Positions 36,301-48,300 of a stretch of DNA of 64,000 nt are shown piece by piece. How positions within the stretch are numbered: the stretch's first letter is position 1; each line of letters opens with the position of its first letter. Origin of the DNA: Chaetorhynchus papuensis (Eukaryota > Chordata > Aves > Passeriformes > Rhipiduridae); NCBI GenBank assembly GCA_013396525.1, contig VWYX01001311.1, positions 135,012-199,011 of the forward strand. Reading direction: 5' to 3'. The notes below the pieces were generated by a model. It worked only from the letters and a program-made list of their open reading frames with translations. It did no database searches and was not told where the DNA came from. Both the position numbers and the translations under genes were made by a program.

Positions 36301-39300
36301 NNNNNNNNNNNNNNNNNNNNNNNNNNNNNNNNNNNNNNNNNNNNNNNNNNNNNNNNNNNNNNNNNNNNNNNNNNNNNNNNNNNNNNNNNNNNNNNNNNNN
36401 NNNNNCCTCCCAGGGAACAATTCCTTCCCAATATCCCATCCATCCCTGCCCTCCTTTGCCTTAAAGCCATCCTGCCCTTGTCCTGCCCTTGTCACTGCAT
36501 GTCCTGGTCCCAGTTCCCTTTGATCTCCTGCATTATCCTTGTTCTCCACAGCCAGGAAGAGAGTGGGAAATGGCCAGACAGATGGACACAAAGGTGTCCT
36601 GTCCTCGTGGTCAGCCCCAGGCTGGAAGATCAGGCTGGGATGCTCTGTCAGACACCCAAAGCAGCCAGACCTGGAGCTCTGCACAGGCTCATCCCCTGTG
36701 CTGGAGCTGTTTGCTGACATTATTGGCACCTGCTCCCGGAGAACTTCCCAAGCCCGCTCCATCAAGGAAAAGACATTTCCCAGGAATGCAGCTCTTGCAT
36801 GAAGGCTGTGGCTTTTCTTATCACCCTTAAAATGTAACCACTTCAAAAAAAAAAATCACAGCTCTTAAAAAAAAAAAAAAAATCACAGCTCTTTCCAAGA
36901 CAGCAGAGCTGTTGTTGATTTTTTGTTGGCTGAAGGATCTCCAGCCTCAAATTGATTGATAACGGATGGGTTCCACAAAAATCGTGTTTCTCTTGGGGCA
37001 AACCCAAAAAACTGCACATTAAACATCTCCATCCTAAAGAAATATTTCCGAGCAATGCTAAAGAACAACCCCACAGCGAAAAATAATGACTTTGCAGGAT
37101 GTAAACTAATTGTCCCAGAGCTCCCATCAAAATCTATTAACGATGGCAACAGGATACCTTGTTAGCAACCAACATTATTCATTTATTGCATCAAAATGCT
37201 TCAACATGCTCCAAAAAATCATCCAAGGCCTCAGCTTTTCTCAGGGAGCCAGAGTTAGTTACCCACCAGGAAGATGGATTCGTGGATGCCTAAATAATCC
37301 ACAGCAGAGCTGGAGAAGGAAGCAAAACAAATTCCTGCAGCCCAATCCCATCCCTCCTTCTGACAGCACACAAGCAGCAAAAAGGAAACAGAGTTAATGG
37401 GGAAAAAAAGTATAAATAAAAGATGAAGAATTGTTTTAAATCCCATCAATTAAAGACCAGACCTGCCAGCCTTGAGCTGCCCCAGACTGGACTAGGTGGG
37501 ATGCCTGCCTCAAATCTCTTTTCAGGTGCTGTTTGCCTTAAAACTGACTTTTTGCACCTTGCAATGGAGTTTTTGGTTCCATGGCACAAGGAGACCTGGA
37601 AAAGAGACCTGGAAAAGAGACCAGCTCCCACCACCAGTAAAAACCAGGACCAGGAACTGGGCAGAGGCAGCACTGTGGCAAACTTACCCTGCAATATTTG
37701 TGATCATTTTAATGACACTGGAGAATTTTCCACGTGCTTCTAAGTTGGTTTAATTCAGAGTGCATTATTAATATATTTGAGCATTTTCCCCACTAAAGCC
37801 ACCATTAAAACCAAAGCCCCAGCACTGCCAAGTTTCCAACCAATAATATAAATAAATATATATAAATATATAATACAAATAATATAATAATATATATATT
37901 ACATATAAAATTATATATATTTATTGTACATATAATAATATATATAAATATAAACATTTCCAACCAATGTTTATATTCTCAGCTGTAACTGCTGGTTTTA
38001 CCTTTCCTACCATATTTATACCTTGCTCGTTTTCCACTCAGGTTTCAAACTGTACAGACCTTCCCATCACTCGCTTTGGAAGAAGTGAAAATACCAAAAA
38101 TATTTGTATTTTAGTATTTGAAAACAAGCACTGATCAGCACCTTTTCTCTGCACAGAGGAGACAATTTTTACAGTGTCTCCTTAAATTTTCACCAGTGTC
38201 TCCCTTAAGTTTTACCAGTATCTCCCTAAATTCTTAACTGTCTCCTTATATTTTTACCTGTGTCTCCCTTCATTTTTACCAGTTTCCTTTAATTTTTTCC
38301 TGTCTCTATGAATTTTAACCCATGTTTCCCTTAAGTTTTACCAGTGCCTCCCCTAATTTTTACCAGTGTCTTCCTAAATTCTTATCTGTGTCTCCCTAAA
38401 TTTTTACTGGTGTTTCCTTTAATTTTTACAAATGCCTCCCTTAATTTTTACCTGTCTCCTTTAACTTTTACCAGTGCCTTCCTTATTTTTTACCAGGATC
38501 TCCTTTAATTCTTACCTGTGTCTCCCTTAATTTTTACCAGTGTTTCCCTTAATTCTTACCAGTGTTTCCCTTGATTTTTACCAGCATCTCCCTTAGTTTT
38601 TCACCAGTGCCTCTTTTAAGTTTTACCAGTGTTTCCCTAAATTCTTAACTGTCTCCTTAAATTTTTACCTGTGTCTCCCTTCATTTTTACCAGAGTTTCC
38701 TTTAATTTTTACCTGTGTCTCCCTTAATTTTAACCCAGGTTTCCCTTAAGTTTTACCAGTGTCCCCCTTATTTTTTACCAGGATCTCCCTTAATTCTTAC
38801 CTGTGTCTCCCCAAATTTTTACCAGTGTCTCCCTAAATTTTTACCAGTGTCTCCCTAAATTTTTACCAGTGTCTCCCTTAATTCTTACCAGTGTTTCCCT
38901 TGATTGTTACCAGCGTTTCCCTTAATTTTTACCAGTGTTTCTTTTAATTTTTAACCGTGTCTCCCTAATTTTTTAACCTGCGTCTCCCTAATTTTTTACC
39001 ATTATCTCCCTTGATTTCTACCAGTGTTTCCTTTAATTTTTCCCAGTGCCTCCCTTGATTTTCACCAGTGTCCCCCACTTTACCCAGGAGCACGACCACA
39101 AGGCTGATAAAATCTTCCCTTGAGATTTGACCCAAAATCTTCCATATGACAACACCACCACCAACACTTGGGAAGTCCTCCAGAATCCTTCCCCAAAACC
39201 CCACACCAAAATTATTTCGATTATCATTTTTGGGTGGTTTTTTGTACTTATTTAAAGCCAGCAAAGCACATTGGCTGAGATTCACTTCCAAGCGAGGCCC

Positions 39301-42300
39301 CTTCACCCCATCCCCCTTTTCCCTGCCTCTCTCCCTCTCTTCCTTCTGGATTCCCTTTAATGAAGAAGGGATGGAAGCTGCATCCCGAGGGAGCAAACAG
39401 AGCCCCGACTCCCACTTTGATCTGGTCCCCACGGAGCTCCACGCTCCCTGCCTGCCTCCCCAGATCCTCCCTTGATTGACGTTGGCTCTGATGTACAAAC
39501 TGCTTTGAACTTCACACACCAAATTCCCATCGGGCCGCGCTCATTTTTATTCTCCTTCAACAGGATTTACGAGCGGGAGAGCGGCGAGTGGAGGAGATAA
39601 AATGAAATGTGCAGGAGCTTTGAATCTCACATCAAAACGGGGCTCCAGTGAGCTCCAATTGGATTTTGCTCGGCCTGAATTTACAGTGTAAATCAAGTTC
39701 TTTTGTGCATTTGGAGTTTGGGGGAAAGCGAGGGAGCTGTGGATAAAAATGGCACTCGAGCAGCTGCTCAGGGCTTCATATTGTTTTAATAATCATTTTT
39801 CCCCCTTCTTCTCTGTTCATTCAAATTCAAGCTGACATTAATATGCAAATGAAATTACGTAAGTTCACTCGAAATTCAGCGTTGCCTTTGAAATTCCCAA
39901 CTAGGCCTTGTTTGCTTGATTGCAAGGCAAGGTTTGAAGTCATATTTCACATAAATACTTAAATATAGGGTTCCCACTGCATCTAAACAGAATGCTGGAA
40001 AACAATATTTTTATGAATAAATTCGAGCAAAAAGAAAAAAAGCTACTGATGGTTCAGTTACACAATTTCTTCTGGCAAGGCACCAAAGTTGTTCCAATTA
40101 TTTCAAGTAGTCTTGAAAAAGTCCAAGTACAGCTGCTCTCAGATGTGAAGAGAATGTACTGTTGGAAGGAGGATTCAACCCAGCAACACGAACTATTCCC
40201 AACCTCACTTCTTCATGAGGAATTTCTATTCCAAACCCCACGTTTTCTTGAGGAATTTGGCCACATTAGAAGTAAAAGCAAGAGGCCAGGAGAGAGATTT
40301 CCTAAATACCTGTGGCAGTTTATGGACAAAAGATGCCAAGAATGGGGCTGTGCACACCCCCTCCATCTCTGTGCACTGCTGCAGCCTGAAACTCTGTCAG
40401 AACAGCAAATACATCTAAAATTTCATTTATTGAGGGCCCCTCTGGAAGTGCAGCTCTTCAGCTATTGCAGCAACCCAAGGAACTGGATGGGATTCCCGTT
40501 ATCTGCCACTTAACTGCTCCGGAGAGGGAAGATAAACACAGAAAGAGCTGTGATAAAACTGAACTGCATTAGCAAATATTTAACCATCTGTTTAAAAAAA
40601 TAAAAAAAAAAAAGCAAAACCCAGACCACTTCTGGAGGCAGTATCACAGCCAGGGAGTAAATGATTTTCAAATAGAGGTTCGTAAACTCCCTTATTCAAA
40701 CAGCTCTGTTAATGTTTGCAGTGCACTGCTGCCAAGTAGGGTGTTTTACCAACAAATATTTCTCCATTCCAGCTCCTTCCACAAATTTGGGTAAATGCAT
40801 TCCCTGAGCTCTTATCAGCATAGTTAAATAAAGAGCAAAACCAGATTTCCAGCTGCCTTGGAAGGCGGTGCTAAGCAGCCAGAGTGGGAGCAGTAATGAA
40901 CACCAGTGCCCCTGAACAGATGGATTTGGAGACCTGGGGCAACTGCCCATAAAAACCCAGCAGAGAAATTCATTTATGGCCTCGGGGTGGAAGCAGGGAG
41001 GAAGGGGGATGATTCCATGGCCAACAAGGAGGTGCAGTGAGGGACACTCGGGGCAGCTTCCTGGAGCTGCTGCTTCTCTCCCCGCTCAGATCCCAAGGAA
41101 ACTGGAATTCCCTTCTCTCCCAGACACCTGAGGGCACGAAATGCTGAAGCACATCAGAGTGATGGGTCTTAAAACTGGGCAGAGAGGAGGATCAAGATCA
41201 ATTTCTGTGTCCCTTTATAAAAGCATCTTGTGGTTTTTTTGTTGGAAAAGCTGCAGGAACAGCTGCATTTCCTCACAAATGCATCTGAATAATATTTTTT
41301 TTTCTGGAAGGTGATCCTATGCAGCCACTGCTGTGTTGAGAAACCACTGGCAGGTGCTCTGTGGCCCCTAACACAGCCAACTTCCCTGGCAAACTGGAAC
41401 TGTGGAAAGCTACTGCTGGAAGTTCTTCCACAGGAGAGCATCAACCACAACTTCTCCAGAAAAAGGCATTTTGTACAACGGGTAGGAGACAAATACTCAA
41501 ACATTACCCACTTATTCTTAGAGTGGAAGGAGTTCCATTTCCTTTCATCTGCAAATATTCAATATAAACCCCCTCTTTATCTGCCTGGCGCCATCCAACT
41601 ATGAATAAAGTTATTCCAGTCATCACTCACAAGTCACACCATGCAAAGGTAGAACCCCCTAATGCTTCCAAACCTGCATCCCAAAACCCATTTCTTAAAT
41701 CCCTATTTAGACATTTCTCACCACTGCCACATAGTCCATAAGTTTCCACTGCAGGTGCTCAGGACTTTTAATAAATAAATTCTGTTTATTCTTTCCCTCC
41801 CCTCTTGCTGCCCCATCTGCACCATCAGCCCATTCCAGATCCAAGATTTCCTCAATACCTGCTGAGGGCTTTCAGGCAGGAAAACCAGGAGACTCCAACT
41901 TGCACACAAACATATTTATCCTCTTCAGGAGAAAGACACTTGAATTCAAGCACTGTCTGGTAAATAACCCCCCAATTCAACCATGATAATAGGGAAATGT
42001 CTGGAGCCAGCATGAAATCAATTTCTCGAGGCTTCTTCAGCAGCCTTTGCTGGTGAGGAAACACAAAGGTTTGTTTTTCCAGCAGGGATTTCTTCCAGGA
42101 TTAGAAGATGCACATCACTTGACATCCATTTCCCTTTTCTCCCATCAGTTTGCTGAGAGCCAGGAGCACTTTATCCATATTAACTCTGTCTGCTTTTGGA
42201 GCAGCCTCTTCCCAAGTGCCTGGGAAAAGGAGCTGCTCCCCAGGCTCTGACCCCAGGGACACAAACCCAGCCTGGATGGCTGGGCAGGGACCAATTTCCA

Positions 42301-45300
42301 CACCAACCACGTGGCAGCTCAGCAAGCTCTGCTCCCTGCCTGCCCTGCTCTCCCCCTGTGCCATCCCCAAACCCTGATGAGGTAGAGCTGAAAATGCCAC
42401 GAGAGATAACTGGAGAAAGGATCAGCAAAAACTAAAAGTGACCACAAATCCCTGCCCTGCTCAGCCCTCCTCAGCAGTCCCTGCACGTGTATTTAGGTGT
42501 GGGATTATTTCCCTGTGCCCAAGCACATTTAGAGCCTTTGGCAAAGCAGCTGAGTGTAATTTTATCAGGAAATGTTTGTTGAATTAAGGCTTGGGAAGGG
42601 TCCCTTGCCAAAACCACTCGATAGCCACCGACTGTGCTGCCTCATCCAGTTGGGTTTGCATGTTCCAACTGATTTATTTTCACCACTTCCCAAACCAAGG
42701 TGGTTCCATTGCACAACCCTGCCTTGGAGGTGGCACAAACACACAAGTGCTGGTCTCACACCACTGAAACCAGAATATGTTGGGTACAAAACAGCGACCA
42801 AAAGCACAGTCAGGCTGGGAATTTTAATCCAGACTGGAATCACATGGAAACTCACTCATTTGGGCTCTTCACCACAAGAGCCAACACCATGGAATGGCAA
42901 TAAAATAAATATTGCTTTCCCTGTCATATCCCATTGCTCACTAAACAAGCAATTTAAATGCCAGGTTCATTTTCTAACCCAGTTTGTGCTTTGTTAGGTT
43001 CTATTTTCTATCATTTATTTATCGTTCCCAGGTGTGGAAATCCCACATTTATCCCAAGCAACATGCTCGGATTTTCAGGAGAAACACAAGCAAACTCGGG
43101 GATAATTTTGTTAATGGTAACAACAAATACAACCTGAAGTCAGCAAGTCATTAAAAGAAACTCAAAATAAAAATCCTTTCACTAGAGAATAGTACATCCA
43201 AGTTAATTTTCCCCACAGCAATCCAAACTTGCAGCACTCCCAACACAATGTCAGTAAGTTGGACAATGAGAGGTTGAACACCATGTGAAAAACAGCCTTA
43301 AACAACGTGGGAAAAACCTTCAAATCTACCTAAAAAATACACCCTGAGGCTAAGGCACTCCTGACACCGTTCTTGCCCCAGATGTTTGCTCAAATAAAGA
43401 GGCCACATGAGGAAACAGCCAGAAAAAGAACACACAGAGCTCAGGAGTTGTAACACAAACATTTCCCAACCGTCCGGAATAAAAACCACAGCCCTGAGGA
43501 CACAGACGTGGCCAAGGCACAATCTAAGGCCAAGGATCTCGTGGAAAAATCAATTTTCACAGACAAATCTGCGTCTTTTGCCCAGCAGTGACCTCTTCTG
43601 CAGCAGCAGTTCATAAAGGTTTTAACCAAAATATTATAATTATTGTTGCTTTAACACCAACATTAAACACTTTAAACACCAAGGATAAGCTGTTAGCAGC
43701 AGCAGCACATCCAATTTCACTTCCTACAAGTGCAGAACCAACTGCAGCTGGAGTAAGTCCATGAATTAAACATGGAAGAATTCAAAATATGGTCACAATA
43801 TCCAGGTGAATCAGCTTCTTTCCCGATATTTTAACCCAAAGGGGGAATCTCCCAGGGAAGGAAAATGAAAGGAAGAGCAGCAGCTGGAAGAGGCAGAAAG
43901 GGGAGAAAAACTGAAATGATGGCAGCAGCATTTAGACAAATCAGGCAATTAACAAAGCACGGAGCTAAAACTTGGAAGTTTCAAACAGAAACGATATTTT
44001 TATATTCTTTTTTTGACTTGCAGATGATTTCCTACAGACAGCACTGAGTCCAGTGGTCAGATAAGCCTCAACCAGGTCTTGCCAAGGTGCTGTCCAGAAC
44101 ATCCTGCAGCTGATAAACGGGTCTGGGAACCATTTAATTATTGATCCAAGTAACTAAATAATGAGAATCAGATTGTAGAGCCTGAATGAGGAGCTGTGCA
44201 AACAGCAAACTCACCTGCTTTGCCAGCTCTTTGTGTTTTAAACCACTTACTGGGAATGATTCTTATGCAAGTCCACCACAGGTGAAGAAATTTCTAAAGG
44301 ACTTCCAAGCTACATAATTTTGGAGGACAAAGTGAAAGGGAATTCGCTAATGATTCCAGACTAAAAGCAGAATTCTCTTTTTAATGAAAAATTAGGCCAC
44401 ACTGACAGGGGGGTGATAAATCTCCTTTCTCCTTCCCCCCAGCCCTTGCTGAGAAGGTTGCTGCTGCCTGGTGATTCCCGCATGGATCCTGTCATCAGAG
44501 GGCAGGAAGGTTTTCATCCTCAGAGAATTCCTGACCCTTCTGTCCACACTGCCACCAGCCTGGATGTGCCAGCATTTTCCACAGGCACCTTGTCCAGCAG
44601 GAGCTGCACAGAGACCTCCAAACCTGTGCCCTTGGAGCACCTGATGACCCAAATTACCTTTCTCCCTCTCGAATGCTTTTAAATCAGACTGAGATATAAA
44701 CAATGAAAATCAGGCTGTAATCAAGGTTTGCATAAATTGAAAGTTACTCCTGTTCTTTTCAAGCCCACGTGGAAGTAAATGTTTAATATGTTCAGCATTT
44801 CAAGAAAATGACTCCTCTTTCACTGGAAAAATCAGAGCTTCTATCACACATTTCTACAGTTAGGAAACCCAAAGAAGTTTCTGCAAATATGGAGCACAAC
44901 AGAAATGATTAAAGACAACCAACTGCCCGGGTTTAGCCTACTCAAAACTCCTGTATTTAAAACCAAACCAAACCAAACTGAACATGAACAAATGCAGTTT
45001 CCAAGCAATGGACTCGATTTCATTAAAGCTCTGCTATCAACCAGCAGCATGTCAAGCTGATTGAACGGGAGCACAGAGCTTTCAGCATGTGATGGACTGA
45101 CCAACTCGTGATCCTGGTTCCTTCAAAGGACAGAAAAAGGTCCCATGACCAGCCTGGGGAGAGTTATTCAGGGCAAGCAGTGTCTCAGTGCAAAGGCAGT
45201 GTCTTGGAGCTAGACAGACTCTTTTTGTACAGAACACTAGGAACAAACTTTCTTCCTTTTATTGCTTCCAGCTGATTCCCAGCTCTTGTTTAAAGCCCAC

Positions 45301-48300
45301 CGGTGTGGGAGAAATGGAAAAGAAGATGAGGACAAGATAAGAGGCACCTCTAGAGTTCTGCCTTCTCTGTTTTTATCCAAAGCAGCAGAAAACACAAAGA
45401 AACCCTCGTTTTCTTCACAGATTAAACAAATGACAGCATGAGGAGTTCCAGAATTCCATACTCACTCCATCATGGATGGTGGGATGGTACAGCAGTCCTG
45501 GATGGCAGTCAGGGGGGAGGTGAGGTGAGCAGTGTATGAGGCTTCCACCACCTGCTTGTTCCGATTCACAACGTCCAAGTAACGGTTGAACTTCTCCCGG
45601 ATTTTTTTTGCCAACTGAAAAAAAAAAAAAAAATTAAGAAGAAAGCTTAAAATTAACCCAGTTTCTCTGGATTACCCCGTTCCTTAACAACCAAGTAAAA
45701 GTTAAGTATGTTAAAGATAATAGTTGTTCAATTTGCTCATTGTACTTTTATTTTGGTGGCTTTAGCACTGTGAAGTCAAGTAATTAATACTGGCTGCAGC
45801 AAGGAGACTGTACATGAAAATAAAAGACATTTCCCATGTAGCAGTGGGTGCTTCAACAGAGTTTTGTGAAAAGTGGGATTTCCATCATAGCAAACTTCCC
45901 TCTCATTAAGAACTGACAGCTGGATGTGACACTGAGGTGCTCCAAGGCCTGACATGGATGGAGACTAAACCAGGCCACAAATCAATTTAATGAATTCTGT
46001 ACATGGGCACTTCAGGAAAGCCCAGATAACGGTGTTAGAGAAGCTTTCACCTACACAAAACTTCTACTGCTCCAGGAGCAAAGAGCCAACAGCAAATCTC
46101 CCGCTGATGGGAGCAACCTCAGCATCCAAGGAACCCCAAAAAACCCCAAATACTGCCATGAATATTTCTCTGCTCCTCAGCAGCCTCCTCAGGGAGGTGG
46201 ATCTGTGCAGGAGTATCTCAGCACTTCTTTCACGCAGATTTGGGCAAAACAAGCCATCCCAGAATTTGCTTTTCTGCTGTATTCCCTGCTGCTTTCCTGG
46301 GAGGCTCCACAGGCTGATTTTCCTCATCGATCCAAAGCTCACTGTGCCTACTCACAGCCTACAACAGCTTCAGCTACAAACTGAAAGATCTCTAATTGAC
46401 GTTATAATACAGCAGGAAGAAAATAATGACAAAAGTCTCACACCGGTGAAATTCCTCCTGAAGCCTTTTGTTGCCAGAGGCCCCTCTAAGGAAGGCAGTG
46501 CTTTTAAATCGGGACAAGGTTTAGAGGTTACACTATTCCTTGTAACAGGCAATTTCTCTCCTTTCACTAAGTGAAAACAAACACATTGTGGCCCCTCCCA
46601 TGCAATTCTCAGACCATTAAAAAAAAAAATAATCAGAGTGCCTCACTTTGGAAATATCAAATTGGGTACTTCAGCCCTTCTTTTTAAGTGCTTCTGAAAA
46701 AAATTAAAATAAAAATGATGAAGTTAAATTTTTGCCAGCAAGTACTTCCAAGCTGGTGGGATTTGAGGGCTGGTGGTGCCTGTGGCACCTCTGCCCTCTC
46801 TCCATGCCAGGCAGATTCTGGGCACTGGGAAAGCTCCTGGTGCTGACAAGGGCTGAGCCTGCTGGGCTCAGTAAACACACCAGGAGGCACCAGGTTTTAC
46901 AAGGAACATTTACTGAATCTTTCCCTCCTGGTCTTTCATCAAAGGGAGGAATTAATGAAATGATTAATGAATTGGATCAGGCTTTTTTTTTTTTTTGCTC
47001 TGCATTCTGCATCCCTTTCACACCAACCAATTATATATTGAATTGTCAGCCAGCCACATCCCAAATGGAAAAAATCGTCTCTAAGCAATAGACTGAGGTG
47101 GTGAATAATCAGAAATACTGTTTTGCATTTCTGCAAACCTCTCCCGAGCTAAATCAGCTCCTTAATCCATAGCACTCCTCTCTCCTGCTCCCTGCACTCC
47201 CCAAACTCTACGAGGATGATTTCGCGGGGCTGCTGCTTTTGTGTCCTGGGAAACACCCCTGGATTCTCCAGATCCCCTGGACTAACAAATGTCTCTCCTA
47301 ACTCTTACCAACAGGCCATTTTGTCATGATTTACTTGGTTATGTGAGGAACGAGGCCTCACTCACTGATAACAGCACTGCTCTGCCCCCATTGTTCCCAG
47401 GGAATGCTGCGGCTCCGTGACAGGTCTCCAAGGAGCACAGGTTTTAATAGGAGCTCGCTCAAATGACTTGCAGAATTGTACCTAATTAGTTCTGTGCAAT
47501 GATTTATTGCCAAGGCACCAGAGGACTGCTAATGGGCTCCTCCATGTCAGACATGCAGCACTATTAAATTGCTCCCAGTTGTTACAGTGAGAAGCTGTTG
47601 GCAGATCCTTTTCTGTTTCCCAGTAAACTTTTTTTTTGTCCGGCTGTTCCCCTCAAATGTGTTCTTTAGAACTGGATTCTTCTGGGAGAATTCAGAATTC
47701 TTCTGGAGGGTCTCAAACAAACACAACCCAAATTTCCTAAACCAAAGCACTCAAGTTTGGTAGGTACAAAGTTCTCCTCTCAGTTTGGGCAAATGAAATG
47801 CCAAGGTAAACCAGATACCTGAGTGTGAGATTTCTCTCTTGGTTCCCCTACCTGAAAGCAGGAAGAGGGGAGAGAGCTGAAGTTTGCTGAGCATCATTAG
47901 CAGTCATAAAACTACCCCAGGGCCCCAGAACAAAAGGCCTCTGGTTTGGAATCTGATAAATTCTCTCTCTGATAAATGAATGCTGTACAAGCCGAGGGTC
48001 TGGCGTTGATGAGTTTTCACCTTCTAGGTTGAACGATAAAAGCACCCCACAGCCTTTGAATTTCACCCTGCTGTGCCGAGTCTAAAGATCTGACAAATCT
48101 GTTCTTCAGAAGATCCTGTACTTCAGAAGCTGACAAAAAGCAAGTGCTTTGTTCCCAAACTGCGTCTCCCATGGAAAAGCCTCGGAATGGCTCAAAGTCA
48201 TTCCGTTATTTTTATGGATCCAGCGCTTCGGTCGGGGCAGGGAGTCAAGTGCATGTCAGCAACGAGGGATCTGAAGCCTCCCAGAGCTCCAGACACCATT

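Larger units (their letters stand above)
34383..45465 (-). other. Intron 3
   Basis: This is the longest intron in the window (11083 bases as assembled). It holds the decoy-acceptor array (to 35275), an LTR fragment running into a 678-N gap, a CR1 fragment after the gap, an AT-rich tract (37846-37962), a roughly 22-bp array (38164-39076) and a candidate regulatory block (39590-39960). 40000-45465 shows no recognised repeat. Confidence 0.85.

Noticed and set aside
38965..39522. Minus-strand open frame of 185 codons
   Set aside because: Its C-terminal part is the 22-bp array and its N-terminal part has no recognisable domain.
39992..40513. Plus-strand open frame of 173 codons, the longest outside repeats and exons in that intron
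   Set aside because: No recognisable domain, no similarity I can recall, and AT-rich intronic composition. Consistent with chance.
45990..46574. Plus-strand open frame of 194 codons
   Set aside because: Low-complexity Leu/Ser composition, no motif, antisense within intron 2. Most likely chance.
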